DNA from: Pseudopyrenochaeta lycopersici | Lineage: Eukaryota; Ascomycota; Dothideomycetes; Pleosporales; Pseudopyrenochaetaceae | Direction of reading: 5' to 3' | Assembly (NCBI GenBank): GCA_003313425.1 | Contig: NHZP01000018.1 | Span: 372,001-436,000 of the forward strand | Length of the DNA: 64,000 nucleotides | Part shown: positions 1 to 11,535 of the stretch, in pieces | How positions within the stretch are numbered: position 1 is the first letter of the stretch | How the letters are laid out: every line of letters starts with the position of its first letter | Notes under the pieces: model-generated | What the model saw: only the letters and a program-made list of their open reading frames with translations | The model's database searches: none | Told to the model about the DNA's origin: nothing | Position numbers and translations under genes: made by a program

Positions 1-755
1 TCGTTATTGCTCTCTGTATATGATCTTAATACTCTTATAATAACATAGGGGAATTTTTCTCACAGTTTAGTTAAGCTTTTCAGAGTCTCTGATGAAATCC
101 GGAGTAACGCTGTAGTCTATATTGTGAACAAATGATGGTATTGCATAGTAAATAGAGGTCTGCTAGAAAAGACATTGACCTAAGGTAGAGTCTAAGATAT
201 GCTGAATTTATTCTGAGAATATCTATATTTTTGAGCCATTCTTGACATTATATGTTGGAAGTCACGAGCGAGCTCTCGGAACACAAGGGAGTCAGTACTG
301 ATTATATCTTTACCTACATTTCAATGAAATATTTTCTACTGCTGAAGATTTTCTTTTCAGCAATTAAAACGTGATTTAGTATTGAGCAGAGGGGCTTTTG
401 GCGTTGTCGTTGAGTTAGACTATTTCAAGCCTAGAGGGAAACGCAGGAACGCCTCGGTGACGCGACTAAGCAGCTGGCTTTCCACACCTTAAATGCACAT
501 TAACACAACTATCTCACAAACTTGTACGTTCGGTCCATAACTTTCGAGCTCACCATGTAAACATTTGGATACGTACAGACTAGGCTCGCAAATCTCGGCA
601 GGAGCGGTACTGCAAATAACCTCTGAATCAGCGTCTACGTGAACCCCACTATCCCACCGGCAAGCTGGTACTCGGTGCAATTGACCACGCTGCGAACAGT
701 TGTTCGAGCACGCACGCACTGACACCACAGCTTACCAACCCCCAAATCTGAAACC
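1..755. other. Left-edge non-coding DNA and helicase promoter
   Basis: No gene is supported here. The first 400 bases look AT-rich with no convincing reading frame. The last 250 bases are more GC-balanced and presumably carry the promoter and 5' leader of the helicase gene starting at 756. The minus-strand open frames overlapping 489-1159 are antisense to the helicase start and do not look like proteins. Confidence 0.6.
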
Positions 756-3484
756 ATGCCAAAACATACAGACATTCCTTCGTTTGCGGCATCGCAACTC
801 GCGCTTCTTGACGCTGAGCTCCAGGCCGAGCTCACGGAAACAAACGCGCTCCTCTCGTCGCACACGCCCTCCGCGCTGTCCCGCGCAGGCCTTGCAATCC
901 TGAACCTTAGTGTGTCTTCTATACGGACCGGGCTCGGGGGCAAGACGGTCGTGGAGCTAGGGCTGGATTCGGCAGTCGTGGCTAAAGGCGACAAGCCGGA
1001 TATTCCTGAGCATGGCATACGAGTGGGCGATATCGTCGCGGTGCAGGACCAGCCTAGTGGGAGTGCTAAGAAAGCGGAGAAGAAGGAGTTGGTGAAGAAG
1101 GGTGTTGAGGGTGTGGTTTTGAGAGTGAGGAGGGAGAATGTAGAAATTGTGTTGGACAAGGAGGATGCAGATGTGCCGAGTGGAGGAAAGCTTTGGATGT
1201 TAGTTCTTTATGAATGTATTGGATCTGTGAGGACCAAGAAGCTGATCGATATGTTAGAGTCAAGCTTGCGAACGACGTTACTTACAAGAGGTACGTCTTC
1301 GCTGCAATATATGATGTCATTCACTTCTGATGCTCATGCGCGAATAGAATGAACCAAACAATGACCAAGCTTCAAAAATTTGGAGATCAAGAATACACAC
1401 CCTTTATGCGTGTGCTGTTTGGACAAGCATCGCCTACGCCTCTACCATCTGATCTTAATGACCCCACAAACCCTCTTCACAAGCTTGAGTGGACCGATCC
1501 AACGCTCAATGACAGTCAGAAAGAGGCCATCAGGTTTGCTCTGGCATCCAGAGAAATTGCTTTGATCCACGGCCCACCAGGCACAGGAAAGACACACACA
1601 CTTATTGAGCTCATCCTGCAGCTACTTAAGCAAAAGCTTCGTCTTCTCGTATGTGGGCCATCCAACATCTCAGTCGACAATATTGTAGAGCGACTTGCCT
1701 CTCACAAAGTCTCGATGGTTCGCTTGGGACACCCGGCTCGCCTGCTGCCTTCCGTATTGAATCATTCACTGGACGTACTGACACGGACTTCAGAAGCAGC
1801 GGCACTAGTTCAGGACGTTCGGAAAGAAATGGATGACAAGCAGTCTTCTATTCGCAAGACCCGCAATGCTAAAGAACGGCGCCAGATCTACACTGAGCTA
1901 AAAGAGCTGCGTCAAGAGTTCAGAGAGCGCGAGAAAGGCTGCGTCAAGAATCTGGTTGACGGGAGTAAAGTGGCTCTTGCAACTCTACATGGCGCAGGAG
2001 GATTCCATTTGAAAGGGCAGGAATTCGATGTTGTGATTGTAGACGAAGCGAGTCAGGCCTTGGAAGCGCAATGTTGGGTGCCACTTCTATGGGTCAAAGC
2101 GAACAAACTGGTGCTCGCGGGCGACCACTTACAACTGCCGCCTACTATCAAGTCCTTGAATTCCAAGGAGGTCAAGGCGGCAAAGAAGGATGCAAAAAAG
2201 AGCAAGGATAAGAAGGACAGTGCTGCGGGAGACAATGCGGAGAAGTCTTCTGGAAAGCCAGTAGAAGGCATGACATTGGAAACAACTCTCTTTGACCGCC
2301 TGCTCGCGCTGCACGGCCCATCGATTAAGCGTATGTTAACGACGCAATATCGAATGCATGAGAAGATCATGCGGTTCCCAAGCGATGAGCTATACGATTC
2401 GAAACTTATCGCAGCCGACTTTGTCAAAGAGCGACTACTGATGGATCTGCCCTATGAGGTCAAAGATACCGAAGACACACGCGAGCCTTTGGTCTTCTGG
2501 GACACCCAGGGCGGCGACTTTGCCGAGAAAGTGGAAGACGAAGGTGTAATTGGAAAAGGTGGGAAGGGCATGAGTCTGGGAGACAGTAAGTCGAACGAAG
2601 CAGAGGCGGCATTGGTAAAGATGCATGTCGGTAATTTGATCAATGCCGGCGTGAAGGCTGAAGACATCGCCGTAGTTACGCCATACAATGCCCAGGTACG
2701 CATCGCAACCTTCCCCTGCCAATTTCGGAAACGAATTGCGCATAGATCTACCTACCCCGCCAATACGATAGCTGACCGTTATGTTAATTTAGCTGGCGCT
2801 CTTAGCTGGAATGCTTAAAGAAGCATACCCCGGCATCGAACTCGGCTCGGTAGATGGATTCCAGGGACGTGAAAAAGAAGCTGTGGTTGTTAGTACGGTG
2901 CGCAGTAACCCGGACCGCGAGGTCGGTTTCCTGGGCGAGAAGAGGCGACTCAATGGTATGTGTGACCCCACATTGGTGACGACGCAGCGCCCCATGGCAT
3001 GAAGAACACATATTCGGTTAATCTTGTACTGATGAGAGAGGGCGCAGTGGCGATGACACGGCCAAAGCGACACCTGTGTGTGATCGGAGACTCGGATACC
3101 ATCAGCAAGTGAGTGAGCCCCTACTTTTTTTTTAATTCTCTCATCACAAACTCTCTGATGGGGACTTGTCGCACAATTGCAAGCGCAACCCAGACGATCA
3201 GTCCGTATTTGCGATCCCGAAAACGTGGGAGTCGGATTCGTTTTTTCTGCAGCGTGACACCGTGTACTCGAAACCGTACCATGCAGCTCCCTGGCCTGTG
3301 CCCCCCCTCATTGCACCGTTTTGCTGGACGGCAACCGTTACACCACAGCATCAGCGTACTGACGTAGCAACTTTTCAGGGGCTCAAAATTCTTAAAGGCG
3401 TGGATGGAGTTTCTGGAAGAGAATGCTGATTTGCGGTATCCAAATCTCAGTGATGTGTACGTGGATGAGCGGGGCGGTGGCTGA
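756..3484 (+). CDS. hcs1: DNA polymerase alpha-associated helicase, Hcs1/IGHMBP2-like (SF1B)
   Basis: ATP-dependent superfamily 1B helicase of the Upf1-like group. Yeast Hcs1 is a 5'-3' DNA helicase copurifying with DNA polymerase alpha. Six exons: 756-1198, 1258-1290, 1348-2695, 2793-2955, 3048-3108, 3379-3484, giving about 717 residues, close to yeast Hcs1. Visible motifs are Walker A GPPGTGKT near residue 233, Walker B VDEAS near 390, motif [17 protein letters not shown], the VDGFQGREK block and the MTRPKRH block. The second exon (33 nt) restores [10 protein letters not shown], typical of the family. The last intron (270 nt) has a perfect TACTGAC branch site and its splicing adds a C-terminal block ([19 protein letters not shown]) that the unspliced frame would lose at a TGA overlapping the donor. 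Identity is secure; the small exons are inferred. Confidence 0.92.
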
Positions 3485-5054
3485 GAATGGTCTGCTAGGA
3501 TCGGTGTGCTGTACTAGACGGACAAGAGAGGACCGTGGTACACTTGCGGAGAAGATAGAGGGGACGTCTTTGAGCGATGCTGCAGGTTGCATGCGGCGTG
3601 ACTAGGCTCAGAAGGCGGTGCATTAGTGGGCGTCAAACAGTGATTCGAGACAGGTACACGACTAAAGGTGACGGAGGCGAGCATCACGCATGTAGCAGAA
3701 CGGCGGGTTCGCAGCAAAAGGACAAATTCGTGGCCTCGGCTGCGATGGGCCATGGGAAGTACCTTTTTTGGGAGCGTTCAGATAAGCCAAGAGGGGAGGG
3801 CGTGGGGACGGCGAGTCGTGCTCCAATACATGGCGCAAGTACTATGAGGATGGAGAAAGCTGAGGGTCCGTCCATGGTCAACAGCGCCACGTTGCTCCCC
3901 TCAGCACCACTCAATGGCCGCTCAGCCAGACTCCCCACAGGCACATGCGCGGTGCTGGCCATCAGAGCAGACACGTCGAGAGGCTGTTGGGCGGTATGCT
4001 ACTGCAGCACCTCCGCCTTCATCCACAACCCAGGGCGGTCATGTCATCGCTAGCGGGATCCAACCAATGCCCACGGGCGTCGCGCTTGGCCGCGCATCGC
4101 TCTCAAACGCACCACTGCATGCACGGCCATGGGTACATGACATGCTTGCCCGCCAGTCTCACGTACCCGTTCCTTGCCTGGCAGGGAAACGCGTCGAGGA
4201 CGGCGTTCCCAAAGCATAGACAATGGCGCGTGCTGGGGCCCTCCAATGCTGCTGTGGCTTCGTGGCAAGGACGCTTCCGGCCAAGTAAGGCCACAGCTGG
4301 CGCCTCGTCTGGGATCATGGCGTTTCAGACCAGCGTGAGCGGACGGTAGCGAAGGCGCGTGCACGGCCTTGTTCGTTGGCCTGTGAGTCGTATCGATTGC
4401 ACCAGACGGTTTGACGGCTGCACGTCTTTGCAAAAGCGGTGCCATAGTATCCACCCTCCCCGTCCATGGCCTCGCCAGACCATGCCGCCGGCCTCTCGGT
4501 CGCCAGCTTCCCGCAAACTGCCTCTTTTGCCGCCCTTTATGCCTTTATACCACTCGTCCGCCCCTTCCGCGTGTGCTTGAAGCATGCCGGTCATACTGCT
4601 TAATTCGCAAGTGCGCCATCAATAGCTTCCCGTGCCCCTCCCCGCTACCTACCCTGGGCCAAACGAGGAGCTACATGACCGCTGCTGGCCTGGCCGTTTG
4701 ATACTTATTCCTTCTCTGCCCCCTTCTTTATCTCGGCCTTTTGGGTCCCTTTTGTTTAACCTCGTCGCTCTTTGCCGCCCTCTTGTCCCTTTCTCCCCAG
4801 CTAGTTTACTAGCCTAGGTATATTATTAACCGCCTTCTTCACCCTCGAGTCGGGCCTGGCCGCCACCGCAACCCCTCCGCACCTTTAATCTGTAGTGGCT
4901 ATTCTGTTCTTAATCCGATTTGTATGCTGGTAATGGGAAGCGAGACCTTTGGGCGTCACCAGGTTCCTCCCTGCAACGCCTGCGTGCGCGCAATCTCAGC
5001 CGCATAAGCACCAACACACCACATCTATTACAGAAGGTCGCAGTCTCGCACTCT
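3485..5054. other. 1.6-kb intergenic region with long 5' leader
   Basis: No gene is supported. The interval 3577-4454 is GC-rich and carries overlapping open frames on both strands (158 codons on plus, 134 on minus), but their compositions (Arg, Pro, Ser, Gly, His, Cys mixtures) do not look like proteins. 4690-4810 is pyrimidine-rich, as in fungal core promoters. A short upstream frame (ATG at 4924, stop 5005-5007, 27 codons) lies in the likely leader of the gene at 5055. Confidence 0.55.
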
Positions 5055-7297
5055 ATGCTCACCCGAGAAGGTTTTGTAGCCGCCGATATGAGCGCGCAAA
5101 GTCCATTGCAGCGGTCTAGCTGGAAGGCCGAGGCCATACGCAGAGGCGATCTCAAGATTAGCGGGCCAATTCCTATTATGGAGGATACGCCGCTGAGCGA
5201 AGACGAAGAGAGGGAGTATGCAGAAAACGCCGGCTTGGACGATTCGTTACAGCCGCACGACACAACAGAAGAACAAAGGCAACGCCCGGAAACTCCACCA
5301 CGACCAACACAAGCCCCACCAAACATTCCAGAGCAACCGTCAGCGTTACGATCAAATCCCGTCGAGGACCATCTGCCGCAAGGAGACAACCTCTCTGAGC
5401 GTCAGCCCTCAAGGTCCCCGCCAAGGATGCGGCAGGTGAACGAAATGCCGAGGGAGAGCATTATTCAGCCTACTTCTTATTCTTCACCTACTCCATTCCG
5501 ATCAACACCGGAGAGCACCTCCAAAGCAGCCCAAAAGAAGAAGCGCAAGAGCGGTCTGAGAAATGTCTTTCGAAAGATGTTTGGACGGAAGAGCCGAGAT
5601 GAGCAAGAGCTAGAGGAAGAGACCGTGCACCGCGGTCATAGTTACCATCATAGTGTACGTTCCTTTCGACCGTGTAATTGAACATGAATGCTAATCTTGG
5701 GTAGGATCCTGGTATGCTCACACAATCACCGCCAAGAGAGCATCAGACACCGAGTGGACCTCGGATATCTGACCTACCAGTGCAAGAACTGAAGCCTCTG
5801 CATCCTCTTGGCCAGCACCTGCCTTTCCCAATGAATGTCAATGCGCCACAAGCAAGTCCACCTCAGGAGTACCTCACCTTTGACTCTCAGGGACCCGGGA
5901 TTCGACGTAGAGCGACCTTGCCAAGTGTACCAAGTGCTGGTATTCAACGGCATAGCCTGGACGAAGCTCGCGGAAGACTCTCAACCTGGGAGGAGAGGCA
6001 AGATGAAGAGGATGCATTGCCCTCGCCTGGCATCGGTATCGCTCTATCAAGCCCAGTTCAAGCTCAAACCCCCCTTCAATCTAGGCGCAGGTCAAGAAGC
6101 GCAGGAGCTCTGCGGGATCTTGTCAAGGGTCGTGCATCGGTTGAGCGGCGAAGAAGTGCAGAGATTCGCTATTGGAGAGAAAGCCACGCATCAGGCAGTG
6201 CCTACAGTAGGCCACAAACTGCAAGAACAGTAGAGACGATGCGAAGCGTACAGGCGCAGGAGCCTATGATTCAAGCCCGGGAATCCGATCCCGTCAGGGA
6301 GATGAGCGCAACCCTTGGCCATGCAGATGAGCCCGAAATGCCCGAGCAGGAAGCGCCCGAGCTACAAGAGCGGGAGGCAGAGCGCAGAGAAGTCGAACCA
6401 GAAGTGTCGGCGTTCAATTTTGGAAACTTGAGAAGCGCATTTTCAGACGAAGATGACGCTGTACCAGAACCCCAAGGCGAAGCCCCACCTACGCCTTCCC
6501 GGAACCCGAACCGAATCTCAATTGAGGACCGCGTTCATCACCTGGAGGGCAAGTTTGAAAACCTGGAGACTTCGATGCGTCGTATGTCATCGCGCAACAA
6601 TCGCCAAACCATCATTCTTGAGAACCCTCCCAAGACTTTCCGGACGCGAAATAGGAGTGACTCATCCCGCTCTGTTTCTGCATCACGATCACGATCTACG
6701 ACAAGTATTCATCAAGAGCCCATTCACCAGTCGAGCAGTGATACCTTAAATCCCGCTGTATCTTCACCGGTTTTGATGAACCCTGCAGCTGCTAGTGCTG
6801 ACGGTGACGAAGCGAGCAATTATGCCCTCAAAACAATGTATGAAGCGCTCAAGTATGAAAGGAGTGCGAGAAAGGCGCTGGAGCAGCAAGTCCGCACCCT
6901 CCACCAGGATGTAGCCGACCTCCACGCTCTCGTTACTAAGCTCATTGCTTCTGCGACTGCGACTTCACCGTCCTATCCCACACCGTCGCCCGACACGCTC
7001 ATTGCTTCTTCTACTGAAGAACGCCTAGTGACACCTCGGGCACTGCGCTCTGACACTTTCGACAAGCCGTACGGACCAGGCACGGCAGGGGTGAGGGAGA
7101 GTGTGATCAGCAAGTTCAGCCGCAGTGAAACAGGAAGCGAGAGCGGCGAGTACGACGAAAGGAAAGTGAAGCCCAGTTACGATGACGTGGCGACTCCGGA
7201 TGTGTGGGCCACGCCCAAGGAGGAAGGGTTCAATGGCAGTGGATTCTTCCAGCCACATGGCAAGCGGAGTAGAGACGACCTCAAGGGATTTATATAA
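5055..7297 (+). CDS. Hypothetical disordered protein with C-terminal coiled coil
   Basis: Not recognised. Two exons, 5055-5654 and 5705-7297, encode about 730 residues. The 50-bp intron has a GTACGT donor and GCTAAT branch site. The N-terminal two thirds are low complexity, rich in Pro, Ser, Glu, Gln and Arg, with a strongly basic patch around residue 160-180 (KKKRKSGLRNVFRKMFGRK), possibly nuclear or membrane-binding. Two helical, probably coiled-coil stretches follow: IEDRVHHLEGKFENLETSM and, later, a segment from YALKTMYEALKYERSAR on through EQQVRTLHQDVADLHALV. The ATG at 5055 is the first in frame; the next, at 5088 (MSAQSPLQ), is an alternative start. A 27-codon upstream frame precedes it. 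No catalytic motif is seen; a scaffold or cortex role would be a guess. Confidence 0.75.
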
Positions 7298-8321
7298 AGC
7301 GAAGAGAAAAACGGACCATGTCGCCTCATGACGAGGTTGCAGACCCAATCACGGCTCTGGGGGAGATGTTGTAGCTGTGTGTTTTTGCTCGATGTTTTGT
7401 AATATACCCAGCGTTGGCGCTTTTGGCGTTTTTTCCAGTCCCATTATTATTTTATCATTATTGGAGGCTTTTGATTTGGTTCTTCATTCAGCGTTCTTCT
7501 CTCGCCGTCTCCATTCTTTTTCTTTTTTTTTTCAAGGGATTCATTGCAACCTCTTCTCGATCGCTTATCGTCCATTTTTCCTTTTTCAACCAGCCTTGTT
7601 TGTTTCATTTGGAGCGTTGCATGCGGGAAGGGTGTTGAGTCGATTTGCTTTCTTTTCATGTGTGTATATATCATCAGATTCTTTTCTCTACGTATATGTT
7701 GATGAAATGATTCTATGTAGTGCTATATTCGACAACATGAATAGGATTCGATGATTGCTTTCAGAAATTACTTCCTTTGTTGTGCTGGCGAGCATTGTAA
7801 TGTGATGTGGCGATACAAACTTCAGTAAATGGACACTCAAACGGAGGCCGAACGGTGGAGTGTGTTTAAAGTGAGAAGACTTGTGTACTAGTGACTTCTA
7901 GCTACCTTCGTACACTCATCCGCTACCCAGTACGGGTAGCTTGAACTCCTTTGATCTAACAACTCACAGCCCCCAACATCGCGGCAACTGGGTAAGAGGT
8001 GCGGTTCTAAACAATGTCGATGCCCATGCGAGAACTGCGGTGAAGGCACAATGCGAACAGTTTGTTGATAAGAGATATGGCTGTTCACTCACTTAAGGTG
8101 AAGGCATTGAGGTGGGACTTTGTGATGATTTTATGAGGCTGTTGTTTGTGGTGAAGTACGTAGCTTCTAGCAGTACTTGGTCGACGGTTTTCAACAGAAA
8201 AATAGACAGCTCCTAGAACTGCTGACTTCAAACCTTCACGCTCTACTAACTCGATAGTTTCCAACATTGCGAACGGGACAGCATCAGCAATTTACTTGAA
8301 GTCTAGAAGAAGGGTGACAGG
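7298..8321. other. Intergenic region, T-rich 3' flank
   Basis: No gene is supported. 7400-7620 is T-rich and keeps a long frame open on plus by composition only (Phe/Ser/Leu-rich, no ATG at its start). 7860-8320 presumably carries the promoter of the BTB-like gene. Confidence 0.5.
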
Positions 8322-9232
8322 ATGCAGCGGGCTCTCATAAGAGATGCTGTGAAGTAAGACAGATTTGATTTTTCAGTTAATAATCAGTCTCTGATACTAC
8401 GCAGATTCACCAACGAGATGGTCACCGTTCAGTTCGGTGAGGGTACTGACAGGGCTAGCTTTCTAGTCTACGAGGACGTTATTCGGCGAGCCTGCGCATT
8501 CTTCGACACGGTGCTGAACGATACCTTGCACAATCGTCTTATTTTGCTACCCGATTGGTCAAAACATGCCTTCGAGCTCTACTACCGGTGGTTGCTTACT
8601 GGAAAGTTGCACAGTATCTTCGAATTGTCGAATCAAACCTTAAAGCAATGTGGCAGAGAGCCTGGGACACGTGCTGCTCGTGCACTTGCGTTATACGGAG
8701 AAATCTGGCTGTTGAAATACGCAATCCGCCTTGGCTACTACCTTGACGACACAAACTTTATCGACACTGTAAGCGACGCTATCATTCAATGCGCCGTCGA
8801 GTTGCGAGCCGAGGGGTTTCCATTTCCCATTACACATGTCATAGATATCAACCAACTGACCCCCGAGCACTCGCCAATGGCGCAGCTTTTGGTCGATCTC
8901 GTCGCTTGGACGGCAGATAAGAATGATATCGCATTATTGAGTCAAACATATCGAATCACGCAACCTAACTACGTGATCGACATCCTGCAGGCCCTGGCTA
9001 CAAAGTCCATAGAACCTGCCACAGCAGTATCGCCACTTGTAGGCTGGGAGACGAGCTGCAAGTACCACTGCCACGGCACTGAGAAAGCATGCTACAGGGA
9101 AAAGTCAAAGAGGTTTGTCATCCATCCGATATCCTATGTGTGTTGTAGTGTTGACCAAGATGCAGTCAGAGTGCGCAGAAGCGTGCAGCACCTGAAGATG
9201 CCGAGTCATCGGCCTCAAAGCGGCAGGCATGA
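8322..9232 (+). CDS. BTB/POZ-like domain protein
   Basis: Proposed exons 8322-8353, 8405-9112 and 9166-9232 total exactly 807 nt (268 residues). The N-terminal half reads like the many fungal BTB/POZ proteins: MVTVQFGEGTDRASFLVYED, then RRACAFFDTVL and the WSKHAFELYYRWLLTGKL block. BTB domains mediate homodimerisation and often recruit Cullin-3; which partner applies here cannot be told. The last exon gives a short Ser/Ala/Lys-rich tail (KSQSAQKRAAPEDAESS). The first exon (32 nt, MQRALIRDAV) rests on a good GTAAGA donor, CTGATA branch site and CAG acceptor; without it translation would start at ATG 8418. The last intron (53 nt, GTTTGT donor) is less certain; reading through it gives a stop at 9246-9248. 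Confidence 0.65.
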
Positions 9233-10161
9233 GGAACTATGGTCTTAGCTGAGCCGAAGTCTTTAATGGATCAGAATGCTTTTTATGTGGGGCAATGAGC
9301 TGGGTGAATCGATGGTACAACAGGACATCCACAACGCCCATACCAAAATCAGGAGTCTAGTGGCTGGAGATCCTTCTAGAGATGCTTTCCTATTGATATC
9401 GTGGCCGTATGGCCAGATCGTAGCTACCATGGTTAGGTTCGGTCTATGAACGAGAGAAGGTGAAGTAGGTGGCTAACCGTTCCTTCCTCGCTCTTGAAGG
9501 GCTGGGTCAACGTAATCTGTTCTCGTTGAGCTCTCGATTGTCAAATCTTTGAAGCTAAATTATTATATACCAATGACAAGCTGGTAAATCACTACTATCA
9601 TTATAATATTTGACAAAACCGGCTGTTGCACCGCCTCCCCAATCCGCGTAGGATCCTTCTGTCCCGTCTGATGTCATACAACAATTTTCTTTGGTCTGAA
9701 AATGGCATCTGTTGCTGCAGCATGTTGCCTCTGTACTTACAGAATGGGGATATAAGAGGATGAAAGATCCGGTTGCCGCCAACATCGAACCAGAATCAGG
9801 GGACCGTTCATTCTGAGATGTTCTACGTTATTATCCATTCCTAAATAGCGCCGCAGATTTTATGGTTGACCAGAAGCAGCATGAAGTTAACTACAAGCAG
9901 ACCGCTGAAATTCGTTTAAATCTTGACGAAGCAGGCTGCGGAGGCATCTTGTGCCGCTTCACAAAAGTACTAACTACAAGGTATTGATATATGGTCGGGG
10001 ACAATCGCCGTCACGCTAAACCACCAAACACGGTCTCACGTGAGCTCGTATCGCTAAAGTTGCCAAGGCCGTTTCGGCGTATTGAGAGACGCTCACCAAC
10101 ATCGGCTCAAACGTGTCAGGATGGCTGACTTCACATTCACTCCTCCGCCACGTTTTTCACT
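9233..10161. other. Intergenic region with one small Cys-rich ORF
   Basis: No firm gene. On the minus strand 9555-9785 there is a 76-codon ATG-initiated frame with a hydrophobic start (MLAATGSFILLYPHS) and six cysteines; it is described under findings. The rest is AT-leaning and probably contains the promoter of the gene at 10162. Confidence 0.45.
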
Positions 10162-11222
10162 ATGATCCTCCGAATAGCTGCTCTCTCTTTCACGCTCGAA
10201 TTATTCCGATGTGTTGCAGCGGGAGTTTCTCCAGAAATCACCACTGTCGCCGACGGCTATAACCTCATTGCAAAACTCCCTTGCATTGGATGCGCATTTC
10301 TTTACCAAGACACATCGAAAGGAGAAAATGAGGCGTGGACGGAGAGGAAGGATGAAAATGCCTTGGTATGTTCTACTTCTTCTGACAAAATATCTTATAG
10401 TGAGTTCGGCTGATCACGCGATAGCTTTTAAACATCAGCCTGCCCTACGACTCGGCGCATCTCAGTATCAATAATGCGCCTCTCTTGACGGAATCAAAAA
10501 TCTTGCCAAAGATCTATGCGAATCAGGTCCTACTAGACATATCTGAAGATGATCTGTCAAAACTCATTGAAAGTAATCAACTCGACAATCTAGGCGGCGC
10601 CTATTTCGGTCTTTCTTACAGCTACTCCCTGCGCCACATCAAAGCTTCCAAAGCGCTGCTTTTCCAATTCGACATTATGGAGATCTGGAGTGATTTACCT
10701 GAGAGCCCCATTACCGTGATTCTCGATGACCCAAAGCAAAAAGTCCTCGAGGTAGTCTTATTACAGCGACCCCTGGTATCTGCTGGCGATGTCGCGAACG
10801 GTTATGAAATCATCCGAGCAGGCCTCGTCCCACGACCGGAAAATGAGTCGCGGAAAGGTCGAAAGTCCATGTGGTTCCACGACTGGGACACGCATGGGAA
10901 GAAAGGCACGCCTGCGCATCTTGTAAACTCGGCTTCGGACAGCCTCGTAGCTTACATCAGCTCGGGCGTATGGTCTCTTTTCCTTTTCATCCTCGCCATC
11001 ATTGCATTTTTCGTTGTGTTGTGTTTGTTTTGTATTTTCGGGTTTGGGTGGCACAAAGATGAATATGAGAGGGCGCAGCATGGGAAGCGGAGGGGTAGTG
11101 GTAGGAGCAGCGGGAACTGGGGTGGCGGCAATGATGTGGAGAAGGCGAGGAAGTTTAGGAGTGCGGAAGAGTTGGGGATCAGGACTGGAGGAAGAGTTGT
11201 TGGGGTGGGAAAGAGTGATTGA
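10162..11222 (+). CDS. Hypothetical type I single-pass membrane protein
   Basis: Two exons, 10162-10365 and 10425-11222, encode about 333 residues. The 59-bp intron has a GTATGT donor and a CTGAT branch site; splicing joins DENAL to LLNISLPYDSAHLSI in frame. The N terminus is a signal peptide (MILRIAALSFTLELFRCVAAG). A luminal or extracellular domain of about 220 residues follows, with four Cys/Cys-pair positions only near its start (CIGC). A membrane span (WSLFLFILAIIAFFVVLCLF) lies near residue 255-285, followed by a basic, Gly/Ser-rich cytoplasmic tail. No named domain is recognised. Topology suggests a secretory-pathway or plasma-membrane protein; function unknown. Confidence 0.82.
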
Positions 11223-11535
11223 GCTTGTATTGATTCGTGTCCGAGTGGAGTTTGGGATATTTTTGGGAAGGGATTAATTTGATCTCTGTTTGCTAGGATA
11301 ATGAATACCGAGAGGATATCCAGCTTAAGCCTATGTTTCCAAGACTTTGCTTCTATGTAAGATATTGTGCTTCTTCATGTGGCCATTAGCCGTGTCATTG
11401 CTTGAAAACCGTCCACCAAATATCATCCTTTCAAGAAAGCTTCTAATTATCTCATCTTATGGAATCAAACATCAGGCCTATGATACCACCCCAAGATAGT
11501 CGTGAAGTCTTGAAGGCGCAAGAATTCCATGCTAT
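11223..11535. other. Convergent 3' intergenic region
   Basis: About 310 bases between two convergent stop codons (11222 on plus, 11536 on minus). It presumably contains both 3' ends; nothing else is seen. Confidence 0.5.

Noticed and set aside
635..1159. 174-codon minus-strand frame over the helicase start
   Set aside because: Antisense to the helicase exon, starts without conserved features, Ser/Ala/Thr-rich by reversed codon bias.
7377..7754. 125-codon plus-strand hydrophobic frame
   Set aside because: No ATG at its start, and the Phe/Ser/Leu content follows from a T-rich 3' flank rather than a membrane protein.
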